DNA of 64,000 bases. It comes from Aradus depressus (lineage: Eukaryota; Arthropoda; Insecta; Hemiptera; Aradidae). The stretch spans positions 43,392,675 to 43,456,674 of the forward strand of contig OY759219.1 of the NCBI GenBank assembly GCA_963662175.1. The letters are read 5' to 3'. The notes below the pieces were generated by a model. That model was not told the DNA's origin. It did no database searches and was given only the letters and a program-made list of their open reading frames with translations. Of the stretch, positions 13,843 through 25,732 are shown one piece after another; the first letter of the stretch is position 1; each line of letters starts with the position of its first letter. Made by a program: the position numbers and the translations under genes.

Positions 13843-15627
13843 TGTAATAATGAAGGGTTGCGTCGCGTTTTTAATAAAAAAAAATGGTGATATTTATTTT
13901 GCAATGTAAACAACCCGTTGGCATGACGACTAACGTCTATGCAACGTTATCCAGGAGTTAGTTCGGATTCTTGCCGCTTGGGGTGTTCGGTTTCGGCGGG
14001 GCCTGTTCCAGAAAGGATCCGAAAGTGTATACCACAAGGTTTACATACTGTTTTTGAGAAATGTAGGAGTCAAAAATTAAAAAACAAAACTGCAGAAAAT
14101 TAAGGGAATATTTAATAAGAAAAAAGGAAAGGAAGAAAGGGGAGAAAACGTCAAAAATTTTAATATTTAAGAAATACAAAAGACGGAGAACAGAAGACAT
14201 CCAAATCTGCCGACCCATAAGGCAGTGCAAACAGCTAAAGAGGGAGTCGATGATCGCCCTTGACACAGTCTAAACCTGTTGTTTGACTTATCCCAGTTTT
14301 CTAGTTAATTGTCTCAATTAGACATATAAAGTGAGTAAACAGTGTAGTGAATGGTGAGGAGACAAAATGAGAGAAAGGGAGTTGCACTCCATATTTTTTT
14401 TGTAATTATTTTGCAGAATTAAGTTATAAGAATTTCCAATCGTGACGTCACAAGGTTGGATCTATTTTTTTGTAAAATATTATTCCAAGATGGCCATTTT
14501 TTTTATTTTTCAAGTTCGTAATTTTTTTATTAAAATCATTTTCTTTGTAAATATGTTTTAATTTTTTTTTGATTCCCCATATCTCTCTAAGCGAAATTCG
14601 GATCTCAAAACTTGCAGGTCCGACGAACTCACGACCATCTGGAAGATACCAATTCGGGACACATTATTAATTTTTCAGTACCTACTCGGGAGACATAGTT
14701 TATTACAAAAATTGGTATGACTAACGTAGAGACAACATTTGTTTTTAAGGGTTATTTATATAGGAGCTTCACTCAAAGTGTAATTTATAATTTTATTTTA
14801 ATGATTTATTTAATTTCAATTGCAACATTTATTTTTTCTTTATTATTATTCAAATAAAGTTCATTTTACAATAAACTTAGCATTATGGCACCCTTCTTGT
14901 GGGGATTTTAATTTACATAACATAACTTTAAAAAACCTTTCATTATGGCATATCCCTTGTGTGGAAGAAAAATTTCATTAATTTCTTGTTATTCAATAAA
15001 GTCAATCAAACCTATAAAAACCTTTCAATTTACTTACCTACTCTTTATCTAAACTGCGGAGATTTTCTCAAAACAGATTTGTCTTTACTAACTTAAAATA
15101 TTTGAAAGATGCCAGAGCGCCCATCTAATAGGACGATACTTAAATTTACTGATTTTAATATATAAATTGGATTTCTATAAACTAAAGGCGAAAGATTCGT
15201 TCAGCGAAAAGAGTTTTGAAAAACCAAATTGTTAAATCATAACTGACCTTGGATGGCATGAGAAACAAACTACTGAAAAATTAGCAACTCATATTTAGGA
15301 TGAATATATTAACAATAAAAAAAAATATATACTTAAAATTAAAATATAATATAAAATATAAACCTTATTGGCTATTGAAAGCGGTAGAGAGACAGGGTGC
15401 TGGATAGATAGACGATTGGATGCTCATGTGATGCTGGGTCCTGGATATCTCTGCGAAGGCCTGAGAGTAGAAGGATGTCTGCCGGTCTGGACTGGGGCTG
15501 GTCATCTGTACTCTGGAGACCGATTTCTGCCACTTCCAGAATACAACTGATCATGTAGGCTTCCACCTCTAGAATGGAACTCCAGACTTCAACTGCTCTC
15601 TTCGACTGGTGGACTCGACTGAACTCT

Positions 15628-15660
<33 letters not shown>

Positions 15661-16358
15661 CGGGTGCTCCTGACCCCTTAGGGGGGTCGGTCACATCACC
15701 CTATGTTCTCCCGGCTCCTTATGCCGAGTGATCTCGGGATCTTATCGGGGGTTCTGTTCTGCCTGTGTCCCGGACCCGGGGGCAGCCGCCGCACGCCTGT
15801 CGGTGGTCGGTGGGGCCCCCGGCACCGGGTTAGTAGGCTTTCTTGATTCTCCGCCAGGAGGAGACGAACCTCTGGACCTGAACTGAAGACTTCAACTCCT
15901 GACTTGAAACTGTAACTTGAGCTCTCCACCTCTCGAGGCTCTCGATGTTCTCTCCCTCCTTCTACCAGTTTCCCCTACTCTTCTCTGCTTCTCCCTTCTC
16001 CTCTGTCATCTCGGAATTTTGCGGTTCCTCCTATGAAGCCCCCAATTTGACCTCTGTCAACTTTAATTTGGACATTCCAGATAGTTTAATATGCCCCTAA
16101 CAGCGGGCTTGGAGCTATAATTCTTCATAGTTCCATTCTTCTTTGTTAAGCTGGGTTGTAAAAGGCTGTATAAATCCTCCTACAGGAACTTGATGGTGCC
16201 TTCTGTGCTATCCCTCGACACCTGAGCCTCTTGGTCACCCTTGCTACCAGTTCTCCAGCCTCCAAAATTATTGTTTATTTCTCAACTTCTATACATTATT
16301 TACTTTACAAACTTTAAATAAAAATTCATTTGGCCTTACACATCTTGATTACATTACA
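13843..16358. mobile_element. LTR (TG...CA) with nested insertions, copy 1
   Basis: Starts TGTAATAATG, ends GATTACATTACA, and is flanked by the 4-bp duplication AACT (13,839-13,842 and 16,359-16,362). The parts around 13,843-13,890 and 15,040-16,358 match the solo LTR at 48,266-49,473, including 'gcggagattttct' and 'gcgaaaagagttttgaaaaacc'. Compared with that copy there is about 1.1 kb extra (roughly 13,890-15,035) with no recognisable coding sequence, plus a short poly(T)-headed retroelement at 15.63 kb. A 4-bp duplication suits Gypsy- or Pao-type elements. No gag or pol is seen. Confidence 0.75.
15631..15869 (-). mobile_element. Short GC-rich retroelement with poly(A) tail
   Basis: A T run of about 30 bases is followed by GC-rich 'cgggtgctcctgacccc' and ends near 'ccggcaccggg', all unlike the AT-rich surroundings. 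The same start (poly-T then CGGGTGCTCC) and end (CCGGCGCCGGGG) recur in the element at 57,446. CTCTGGAC on both sides is a likely target duplication. It is probably the 3' end of an R1-like LINE, or a SINE derived from one. Confidence 0.6.
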
Positions 16359-16420
16359 AACTACGTGGTCATATCGTCTACTACCAGAGCCCTCTTTCGT
16401 CACTCTGGTGGACATGTGGT
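16359..16420 (-). mobile_element. SINE family 1, inner fragment next to exon b1
   Basis: Contains 'tggtcatatcgtctactaccagagc' in pieces and 'cactctggtggacatg', as in the complete SINE copies. It continues the copy begun at 13,800 and stops about 20 nt before exon b1, so the branch point of this intron may lie in SINE sequence. Confidence 0.7.
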
Positions 16421-16441
16421 TAATTTGTCTTATTTTTTCAG

Positions 16442-16497
16442 CGGATGCACAATATCTGATTGATAGCGGATTATTTCCTGAAAAAGAAAATGAGAAA
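16442..16497 (+). CDS. OBP-like module 1, exon b
   Basis: Acceptor tattttttcag, donor GAAA|GTACGT, 56 nt, phase 1>0. Read with exon a1 it begins ADAQYLIDSGLFPEKENEK, which looks like the helix region between Cys1 and Cys2 of OBPs. With it the Cys1-Cys2 spacing is 27 residues, the same as in module 3. Exon b is exactly 56 nt in modules 1, 2 and 3. Confidence 0.78.
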
Positions 16498-16799
16498 GTA
16501 CGTACCAAACTCTTCTAAGGTTATTTAATCCCCTTGGAATTATTTCGTGACGACCCTCCTTTCCCTATTGAAGTCATCCCTGTGTAGGAGATATTGTGTT
16601 AACAGGCTCATAGACAGACATTTTTTTGGAATCAGCTGGTTGGAAAACATTAAATTTTGTTGGTAACGCAACATCGAATTCCTGGCCGATTACATAACTT
16701 GCTCTATACTTCATATACCTGGAGAAGTATAACAATAATTCCTTATGCTTATAGTGTGATTATTACCATCACACATGTATAACATTATTGTTAATTTTA

Positions 16800-17440
16800 T
16801 TTTTAACATTTGCTTGGATATATTGGTAATGTCACATCTTCCGCATACGCCAAGATTCCGTTTTCTCCGGGTGTCTGAGTGTCCTCCTCTTCTCTCATCA
16901 ACTGCTTTATCACTCGTTCAAGGGGGAGGTTGAATAGAAAGGGGGAGAGGCAGTAACCTTGCTTCAGTCTAGGCCTGACATGGGAGGGCTCTGCATATCC
17001 CCCGATGTACTTTCGAGCCAAGTTAAACAATACCTTTAACCTTATTGAATGAATGCCCGGCAATTTGTGAGGGGTTTGGGCCTTTCCCTCGTCCTCCTCC
17101 TACCCCCACGTAATTCGTTATTCCATCGTTGAAGGTTAAGCCCATTCTCCTTGCTGCCGTCTCAAGAGCCAAGAAGGAACTTCTTAGGTCTCACTCTGAC
17201 CTCTCACTCTGACCGATCTATAGGATGTTGTTATCATCAGGATATGACAAGTTCTGCACGGATGTCAGTGTCTCTTATAACCTTCTCCAGGGCTTCATTA
17301 AACGATAGGCGGGCCAGCGCGACACGCCTGCCTCAGACCAGGGTGTTGACTGGACTCTGATGCGACTCCTGGATTAGCTTCCTGGGCACTTCCAGTTCCT
17401 CCGTGGCTGTATGCCAGTGCCTCCTCACCGTATTATCTCC
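16800..17440 (-). mobile_element. LINE reverse-transcriptase fragment, decayed
   Basis: The minus strand reads a 'LKQGYCLSPFLFNL' motif followed by 'ILAYAEDVTL', matching the RQG..LSP..FN and YADD motifs of non-LTR reverse transcriptases. The catalytic motif is YAED here. Frameshifts break the reading frame towards 17,440. It lies in the b1-c1 intron. Confidence 0.75.
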
Positions 17441-17599
17441 TAAAATTCACAGAGAGGTGGTGACTCTCTATCCTGAACTCGCGGGATTTATCCAGGGATA
17501 ATTAGGTTTTCCCCCTCCACCCTCCCCAGCCATGACGTCAAGCTTTCAACCTCAGCCTTTTTGTTTCTATTTACTTATTTGAAAGAGTAACCAGAGCAA

Positions 17600-18397
17600 A
17601 AATCGTAAATTCGAAGCCCTGCAAGGACACCTACTAATTTTCAGTAGAATCAGACGAAGGGGAGGGGGGATCAGGGGGGCTCAACTAAAAAATCCCCAAA
17701 ACTGCCGATGTGAAATTTTACATTTAAATTCAAAATCCCATAAGGATGACAACTATTAATTTTTTGGGAAATCGGTCGAAGGGAAGGGGGGCTCAAAGGC
17801 GGTGCTTGACATAAATAGCCTAATAACTGCCGATGTTGGGAATGTGTCGACTCTAAATTGAGCATGATGATTCAGAAACCACCATGTAAATCAAATATTG
17901 AATTTGGCCAAACGGTCGATTGGCTTTCAAGGGAGAGCGAAAACTTAACGGATTAATTCGTACTGAGGAAGTACATAGCAGGTGATTCAACGATGACATT
18001 TTTTTAATTTAGTTCAGTCCTTATTATTTACAAATTTTATTTAAGATTATGTATACATAATCATACATCGAACTCCTTGCAAGATAATTCTTTATGAACA
18101 ATAAGGTTATTAATTCATTCATATTTTTTACTAGCAGTCTTATAAGAAATCTACAACTAGTTTCTTGAAAATCATATCAGTAATGTGAAAAAGGTAGACC
18201 ATTAGATTCTCTAGAACAGCTAGAAATTAATAGGACTTCAAAAATGGGAATTGTTTAAAGGACCAGATACACTTCAAATTTTCTCCTTTGTTAATCCCTT
18301 TCCGATAACAAATATCCATGACAATATTAATCTAGGTTAAATAACTTCCTACATAGCTACATATTGTACATTTATTATATTGTTTTCTTGTAATGTT
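17600..18397. other. Dispersed repeat blocks, no gene seen
   Basis: Holds several copies of a motif around 'cctgcaaggacacctactaattttcag' (about 17,617, 17,740; similar at 23,640, 23,770 and 51,520), and the 'aaacggtcgattggcttt' repeat near 17,910. These are dispersed repeats of unknown class. From 18,000 on it is plain AT-rich sequence. Confidence 0.4.
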
Positions 18398-18408
18398 AGT
18401 TTTTAGAT

Positions 18409-19256
18409 TTTTTTTTTTTAGTTGGTTTTAAAGGAGGGTGCGCCTTGCGTTGCAGCAACATCACCCAGTCTAAGTTTAGGCAAAGCTCGGGATCATTACA
18501 TTGCCTGTTTCTGCTCCCGCCAGGAGCCGACGAATCGGCAGAACATCGGGTAGTCAGTTTCCGTCACCATCTGCCGTAGATCTAGTCCCAAATATGATCT
18601 TGTCCCATGAATCAACACCACCCTAGCTTGGTCGTACAGCGGGCATTCGAGGACCACTTGTTCTGCAGTCTCGATACCGCCGCACGAACAGTTCGGGGTG
18701 TTCTTCCTGTGAAAGAAGAACAGCTTGGAGTTGAAATTACCATGCCCTGATAATATTTGAGACGTCCAGTGATTAGGCTGTACCCATGTTGAGTCAAGGC
18801 GTACCCGGACGTCCGGGAAGTATGCGTACGTCGTTCGGCCATCCGGGCATCGTGACCAACGTTGTTGCCATTTTTCCACAATCCAATTCTGGACGATGTC
18901 CTTGCAGCGCACTGGTCTGGACTGTCCGCGCATCTCTTCCTCTAGGGCTAGACGTAAGGGCTCATCAATATCTGCTCCTAAGGGCATGTTGCGTCTACAG
19001 AAATACGAAGCGACAGCCCCATCCAAGATCAAGTCAATAGGGGCGGCTCCCGCTAGTACCTGTAGCGCAGCCGTAGAGACAGTACGATAAGCCCTTGTAA
19101 CTCTTAAAAGGGCTGCTCTTTGGGCTTGCGTCAGAATCGTACGTTGCCGATTCGTGGAGCGATGCCACCAATCTGCAGCGGCGTACCTTGCTACAGCCAC
19201 GAATACCCCTGGGTAGATGGTCCTACACGCGGAAAAGTCGAGGCCCCACGTCGCGC
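18409..19256 (-). mobile_element. R1-like LINE, 5'-truncated insertion
   Basis: The minus-strand ORF at 18,496-19,200 (234 codons) is a LINE ORF2 C-terminus: helical thumb region, then a CCHC-type knuckle 'CSCGGIETAEQVVLECPLYD'. The 3' tail is the poly(T) at 18,409. An 11-bp target duplication AGTTTTTAGAT flanks it (18,398-18,408; 19,257-19,267). The same family occurs at 19.9, 26.2 and 39.2 kb. Confidence 0.88.
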
Positions 19257-19889
19257 AGTTTTTAGATCTATTTTAATTTTATTTTCTTGGTTTTCAAATA
19301 AGTGCACAGTTAGCTATTACAGTTAGAATATAGACTTCCACCCCCCTGGTTTTACCAGAGGCGGGGACCCTTTCACCTCAGGTACTCTTAGGTTAATATA
19401 AATATGTATGCCTGGCAAATATCTGAATTATTGTTGAACATTGTGCTGACGATGGCGTAATCCGAAACCGGTACACATTTAAGTATATGTTTGTGGAATT
19501 AGACAATATAAGTGTTCAAAAAAGTGTTTTATCTATCATTTTATTTTATATATCAGTAATTAATGAGCTATTTCTAATTTTATGACCCCCACAACCCTAA
19601 TTCCCATCCAAAATGTTGAAGATGCCATATCGCCATTTTTTTAATCGTAATTTTTTATATAATATAATATATTATATTATATGAAATTAGACAATACCAC
19701 AAATAAACGAGTTTTATTTCATTGAAGTTCATTTGAATTATTTTACAATATCTCTGCAATAATGTCAGTTTTCATTGAATTCAACATGTAAAGTTTCATA
19801 AAAATCCAACCAGCGGTTTGGGCGTGTTGTTGAAACAAACAACTCTCGTTTCACCTTTATTTGTATAGATTATGTTAATCTATTAATTG

Positions 19890-20110
19890 AATTAAAAAGG
19901 GGGAGTTGATTCATGGGACAAGAACGTATTTGGGACTAGATCTACGGTTGATGGTGATGGAAACTGATGGGGACTACCCCATGTTCTGCCGATGGCCAAT
20001 CCCAGTCCAGCAGTAACCCCTTCATACCCGAGCTCTTCTCACGTTTGACTGGGTGATATTGCTACAATGTAAGGCGCACCCTCCTTTAAAACCTAATAAA
20101 AAAAAATAAA
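19890..20110 (+). mobile_element. R1-like LINE 3' end
   Basis: Contains 'gagttgattcatgggacaag', 'gggactagatctacgg' and a 3' end 'gcgcaccctcctttaaaacc' plus A-rich tail, matching the ends of the elements at 18.4 kb (minus) and 39.8 kb (plus). It is a short, 5'-truncated and degraded copy. Confidence 0.75.
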
Positions 20111-20283
20111 AAAAAATATTTGGAATATAAACTTTTGAAATATTTGAATTCATGTATCAACCATTTTAAATAAATATTATTATAAGAAAAACTACAGCTC
20201 CCACCACATTTTCTTGCTATACCAATCCTTTGTCTATCATTGTAAATAATTGTTTTTTTTTTCTTTTTCTTCCGCATTTTCAG

Positions 20284-20319
20284 TGTTTTCACCACTGTTA
20301 TATCCATAAACGTGAATTT
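20284..20319 (+). CDS. OBP-like module 1, exon c (Cys2-X3-Cys3)
   Basis: A 36-nt exon behind a strong pyrimidine tract (ttcttccgcattttcag) and before GTAAGT. It reads CFHHCYIHKREF, giving Cys2-X3-Cys3, the hallmark spacing of insect OBPs. Phase 0>0. It is too short for ORF finding and was located by the cysteine pattern. Confidence 0.78.
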
Positions 20320-21617
20320 GTAAGTCTTAAATAAACAATACTATGAATCTAGTAATTATTATTAAGCATAACATTTCTCTTCTTTTTTTATACAGGATCT
20401 GATTAATTATTTAATAAGGTTTCCAACGGTGTTCCCGAAAAAAACAACTTGGTACATTCCATTAACTAACTACTTGGCATTTTGAAGCAACTTTTAGTCC
20501 TCAAAACTGTTCCTTGAGTCACAACACAATTGGAAAGTTTCTTAAATGTATAGAATTATTCAGACGAGCCGCCATTTTGACAGGTTACGAGTAATCACAT
20601 AAACATTCAGATAAATGTTGTTTATTATATAAGTCCTCCAAAATGACGAACCACTCGACCCTGCTCTTCCCCCCCCCCCCCCCCTCCCTCCCCCATCCCT
20701 TTCCAATTACTCTATGAATTTTCAGAGGTAACCACCCATTGAGTATAAAGGATTGATTCTATGCTCTCCAATTTGATGAAATTGGCCATGTAGCCCATCA
20801 TATGGAAACTAATTTCAAGGACTTTTAAAATAAGATAATGTTTTATTTTTTTGTTCGTTAAAATGAGTGTGAGCTGGGATATTAAGCAAATAATTAATTT
20901 CAAAGTGTCGTCATTTTGAAACGGTGATAGATATCAGCCCCCCAAATCCAAAAGTAATATTATCAACCTACATTTGACTGAACTTTTTTTTTTTTTTTTT
21001 CATTTGATGAATTTTAATTGAGATGTTTTTTTTAAACGTGGGTTTTTGAGGTTATTCTTATTTTCTGACGCCCCATCTGGCCGAAACCTGAAACACCTGT
21101 ACTTATAATTTTTATTAGAGTATTATTATTTTAAAATAAAAAAAAGTCATCTCTTAAGAAAAAAAAGGGAGATAAGGATAACTGTACGTGTCCGTCTGTT
21201 AGGTTAGGTTTTATGACTCATGCCCGGGCTTTAACTACGAGGTTCGGCTACTACCAGAGCGCTATTTCGTCACTGGTGGACATGAGCCCGACTCTACTGT
21301 GGAAGTCCTAAATTTTGCCTACCCTAAATTTTTATTCATCTAGGGCAGGGGTATTTAACGAGTACCTGACATCGTACAGGCTCGGGACCATCGCTTAACG
21401 TCCCATCCGAAGGACGGCGTACTCAAGTTTATTTTACCTCCCAGATAAAATAAACTAAGGGCCTCGGTTGGGTTTCGAACCCACGATCCTGAGCTCAGAA
21501 GACAAGCACGCATACCACTGAGCTACCGGCGCCCTCTACGTGTCCATCTGTGAAACCCTTCAATGTGTCATCTGGTTCAATAAATAGCATTTTTATTTTT
21601 CATATTTTTATTTACAG
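20320..21617. other. Intron c1-d1 with a SINE
   Basis: AT-rich intron. Holds a C17-type homopolymer region near 20,670, a T run near 20,986 and a full SINE at 21,199. The ORFs seen here have no recognisable product. Confidence 0.55.
21199..21536 (-). mobile_element. SINE family 1 (tRNA-derived), full length
   Basis: The minus strand has a tRNA-like head with box A (TAGCTCAGTGG) and box B (GGTTCGAAACC), then a body of about 260 bp ending in 'cataaaacctaacctaa'. A 14-bp target duplication TACGTGTCCRTCTG (one mismatch) flanks it at 21,185-21,198 and 21,537-21,550. Copies or parts occur at 13.8/16.4, 32.5, 35.0, 50.9, 56.8, 59.5 and 59.9 kb. Confidence 0.9.
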
Positions 21618-21708
21618 TATAAAATGAACGATATCCAATGGGAAAATTTACCGTATACGTTACGTTATACTAATCCGAAGATGTTTATTTCAGAGCACTG
21701 TGCACACC
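21618..21708 (+). CDS. OBP-like module 1, exon d (Cys4)
   Basis: Acceptor tatttacag, donor CACC|GTAAGC, 91 nt, phase 0>1. It begins YKMNDIQWENLPY and ends PKMFISEHCAH, placing Cys4 three residues from the exon end, as in d2 and d3. Cys3-Cys4 spacing is 34 residues. Confidence 0.75.
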
Positions 21709-22499
21709 GTAAGCCTAGATTTTTTATTACTATTTTTTTTATATTTTATTATGTACTAGCTGGTTATCCGGTTAGTATCTTTACGGTTAGTAACTGTAAC
21801 AGGACTTTAAGGTTGCTACTTAAGCAGTTTTATAAAACTCCTGTGAACCGTTAGAAAGTCTTTGACAACTTTTGCAACTCACCGCATAACCCGACATTTT
21901 GACAAGTATTCTAAGTTTGATAATCCTTAAAAGACCTTGCAAATTTGATGAACCAGAACCAGTCGAATGTTTGCGCTAATATTGAACAGTTGACTTACAT
22001 ATGGGCTTCTAAATACTCATACTAAATTTTGTGTCGATAAATTCATTACACTGGCAGTTTTATTGTTCGTACTTTGAGGAATCATAGATTTAATCGTATT
22101 ATTGTTTTTAGTAAAGAACAATTTTTATATAGGACTGACCATTTTCGCTTAAATCAAGCAAACATTTTAAAAAAAGGGTTTGCGAGACATCATTTTAAGA
22201 TGGTTTTTGGCATGAACTCGTATCTCGCAAACCGGGCTTCCTCCAAAAACTGTTATTTCTGTGTTTTTAGTTTTCTCAACGTTTTACATTCTTTGGAGCG
22301 CTGTAACTTTGGTGTTTGTTCTGTCATGTAAAAAACTTACACCCATGTCCGTATAGGTTTAATTTTAAATTTATCGTAACTTTGAAATAATATTCACTTG
22401 AAAAAAAAAATTGCTTTTTAAAAATATTTATGTTTTTAATTTATACTGATTCTTTTCTAATTAAAAAATATATATATGCGTATATATATTCTATAATAA

Positions 22500-23160
22500 T
22501 AAAATATTTATTTCCCGCCGTTCTACAACAAGCCCCTCCCTCAGACTAACACCGTAAGATATTTGGGACTTACATTTTCAGACGACTGACATGGAACCCT
22601 CATACAAGCCTCAAACGTAGTACACTAAACAAACGATTTAAAATGCTTTATTCTCTTCTGCACAGACATTCAAAATTACCCTTAACACAAAAGCGTAACT
22701 GCTACACATTTCTAATAAAGCCATTCTGGATGTATGGCTCACAAATCTACGGTTCGGCTAAAATATCTAACCTGAAACGTATCCAGGTTTTCCAGTCAAA
22801 GACACTCAGACTCATTACACAATGTCCACCATATGTAAGTAACAGAACACTTCACAATGACCTCATGATAAACACAGTACACGACACAATTCAGGACCTT
22901 TACAGACGTTTCCACAGCAAATTGCATTCACACCCAAATCCATACATCCACTCACTTTCTTCACGACACTTGCCACACAATCCTCCCAGGAGATTGAAGA
23001 GGAGGTGGAACCTTGACTTACTGTAATCTCAAATTGCAACCGCCCACTTGAAACAAAATCATAATATCCCTATTCATTGATAATAACCATAATATTCATT
23101 TCTAAGTTGAGGAACGCGGACATATTGTGGAAACTTGTAATAAATAAATAAAACAAACTT
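22500..23160 (+). mobile_element. Jockey-like LINE 3' end, 5'-truncated
   Basis: The plus-strand ORF at 22,643-23,026 reads like a jockey ORF2 C-terminus: '...QKRNCYTFLIKPFWMYGSQI' and 'IQVFQSKTLRLITQCPPYV', ending RRWNLDLL. Upstream 'TVRYLGLTF' is in another frame, so it is frameshifted. It ends in a taataaataaataaa tail. An inverted fragment of its 3' end lies at about 45,990-46,040. Confidence 0.85.
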
Positions 23161-23287
23161 ATTTTTGAAATATTGTCTATTCCACTAAAGATATAAATAT
23201 ACATATATGGTGTAAGGCCGAAACCGGTAGTTATATATATTTATATATTTAGTGGAATAGACAATATTTCAAAAATAAGTTTGTTTT
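23151..23287. repeat. Small palindrome with 40-bp arms
   Basis: The arm 'aaacttatttttgaaatattg' (23,151-23,189) is inverted at 23,248-23,287; the loop contains CGAAACCGGTA. A similar palindrome without the loop is at about 45,945-45,995, also next to a jockey 3' end. Confidence 0.8.
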
Positions 23288-24109
23288 ATTCATTTATAAT
23301 ATTCATTGTTTTTAATTTCGCCCTGAGAAGCTACCGCTGGGTGGCCTTCCTCTCTCACGCCAATCAAGACATCCACATTCAATGAAATCCTCTTGGTAGC
23401 TCGTTGTTGCGTCATGGCTCGTTTCGAAACTGGCAAGACTTAACTCGTAATTAGTTTAATTTTCCTTCCCAGCTATACGAAGTATAGGAATCGGTCTAAC
23501 ATTCGGTACGCAGTTTTCAACGGAAATTCCTGTTTTCCGGCATCCTGATTTCAAAAATTAAAAAAAAAACTCTGTGTCTTTGAATACGATAACTTGAGAT
23601 AAAATTAATGTATCAACGCAAAATTTTAAATGTGTATCCAAAACCCTCCAAGGACAACACCTATCGATTTTCAGCCACATCGACCAAAGGGGAAAAAGGG
23701 ATTAAGTTGGAAGCTTAACACAAAAACTCTAATAATTTAACTGCCATTATAACGTAAATTCAGAGACCTCTTATGGGACGATAGCTGTTAATTTTCAGAG
23801 GAATGAGCCGAAGGGGAGGGGAATCAGATTGAGGGCTTCACTCAAATAGCCTAATAACTGTCGATTTGAATATGAGGATCCAGAATCCACGATGGAAGTC
23901 AAATATAGAGTTTTAGCCCAAACGGTCGATTGGCTTTGGGATCGAAAACGCTATAGAGTGATATAACAATAAAAATAGTGAAATTCATGATGTTATTGTG
24001 AGTATTGTTGAAAATATCTCCAATATTTGGCTGTAGGAGCGAAATTTTGGAAATAAGCTTTAACAAAAATAATGTCATGGTATTGCCAGATTCGCCTTTT
24101 TAATATGAA

Positions 24110-25495
24110 CACGGAGAATCCCTGGCCTCCTTCAGCGACCTCTCTCAGAGGCCGATGTCACCCCCTGGACCCTCCTTAGGAACCTGTGCAGGCAGGCTGT
24201 GACCTCGGTGGTCATGGTTCAGATATCACTCTGTTGTGGTGAGGCTGGTCTTCTGTTTGTTGGTCCCTGGTCTCCTTCAGCGACCTCTCTCAGAGGCCGA
24301 TGTCAACCAGTGGACCCTCCTTTGGAACCTGTGCAGGCAGGCTGTCATCTCGGTGATCATGGTTCAGATTTCTCTCTGTTGTGGTGAGGCTGGTCTTCTG
24401 TTTGTTGGTCCCTGGTCTCCTTCAGCGACCTCTCTCAGAGGCCGATGTCAACCAGTGGACCCTCCTTTGGAACCTGTGCAGGCAGGCTGTCATCTCGGTG
24501 ATCATGGTTCAGATATCTCTCTGTTGTGGTGAGGCTGGTCTTCTGTTTGTTGGTCCCTGGTCTCCTTCAGCGACCTCTCTCAGAGGCCGCTGTCCTGCCC
24601 GATGACACCCCCTGGACCCTCCTTTGGAACCTGTGCAGGCAGGCTGTGACCTCGGTGATCATGGTTCAGATAGCTCTCTGTTGTGGTGAGGTTGGTCTTC
24701 TGTTTGTTGGTCCCTGGCCTCCTTCAGCGACCTCTCTCAGAGGCCGCTGTCCTGCACGATGACACCCCCTGGACCCTCCTTTGGAACCTGTGCAGGCAGG
24801 CTGTCATCTCGGTGATCATGGTTCAGATAGCTCTCTGTTGTGGTGAGGTTGGTCTTCTGTTTGTTGGTCCCTGGCCTCCTTCAGCGACCTCTCTCAGAGG
24901 CCGCTGTCCTGCACGATGACACCCCCTGGACCCTCCTTAGGAACCTGTGCAGGCAGGCTGTCATCTCGGTGATCATGGTTCAGATAGCTCTCTGTTGTGG
25001 TGAGGTTGGTCTTCTGTTTGTTGGTCCCTGGCCTCCTTCAGCGACCTCTCTCAGAGGCCGCTGTCCTGCACGATAACACCCCCTGGACCCTCCTTTGGAA
25101 CCTGTGCAGGCAGGCTGTCATCTCGGTGATCATGGTTCAGATAGCTCTCTGTTGTGGTGAGGTTGGTCTTCTGTTTGTTGGTCCCTGGCCTCCTTCAGCG
25201 ACCTCTCTCAGAGGCCGCTGTCCTGCACGATGACACCCCCTGGACCCTCCTTTGGAACCTGTGCAGGCAGGCTGTCATCTCGGTGATCATGGTTCAGATA
25301 TCTCTCTGTTGTGGTGATGTTGGTCTTCTGTTTGTTGGTCCCTGGCCTCCTTCAGCGACCTCTCTCAGAGGCCGCTGTCCTGCACGATGACACCCCCTGG
25401 ACCCTCCTTTGGAACCTGTGCAGGCAGGCTGTCATCTCGGTGATCATGGTTCAGATGTCTCTCTGTTGTGGTGAGGTTGGTCTTCTGTTTGTTGG
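24110..25495. repeat. Tandem array, 145- and 157-bp units, about 9 copies
   Basis: Units start around 'gaccctcctttggaacctg' and contain 'tctgtttgttggtccctgg'. Start-to-start distances are 145 bp for the first units and 157 bp from 24,526 on; the longer form carries 12 extra bases (GCTGTCCTGCAC-type). The many 62-98-codon ORFs are this repeat read in shifting frames. Confidence 0.96.
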
Positions 25496-25640
25496 TGCCG
25501 AGGCATATCTTCCTCGTCTCTATTTCCAGTTTCCTGAAACACTCCTCCTGTCTTCATATCGTCTTCATATGCCCGACCTATGCCATTCTGTTAAACTTGC
25601 TATTCATTACAATGTTTTGTTGTTTTCTATGCTGTTTCAG

Positions 25641-25732
25641 TTGATACTAATGGGCTGTTCAAGGACGATTGCGAGAAAGGAGCCCACATCTTCCACTGTT
25701 TCGATCTTGCTTTACGATGGGCAAGTTTCCTC
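25641..25732 (+). CDS. OBP-like module 1, exon e (Cys5-X8-Cys6)
   Basis: Acceptor atgctgtttcag. Joined to d1 it reads LDTNGLFKDDCEKGAHIFHC then FDLALRWASFL; Cys4-X12-Cys5 and Cys5-X8-Cys6 are canonical. The end at CTC|GTAGAA is a weak phase-0 donor chosen because e2-e4 end at the same place. If it is not used, the frame stays open for 19 codons to a TAA at 25,790-25,792, making this a terminal exon. Confidence 0.78.

Larger units (their letters stand above)
12942..16441. other. Intron a1-b1 (3.5 kb)
   Basis: GT-AG intron holding the 24-bp minisatellite and a SINE split by an LTR-type element that itself carries further insertions. The acceptor tract TTGTCTTATTTTTTCAG lies only about 20 nt from the SINE remnant. 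Confidence 0.65.
21709..25640. other. Intron d1-e1 (3.9 kb)
   Basis: GT-AG intron with a jockey-like LINE 3' end, a small palindrome, dispersed repeats (23,600-23,950) and the 145/157-bp array, which ends about 150 bp before exon e1. Confidence 0.6.
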
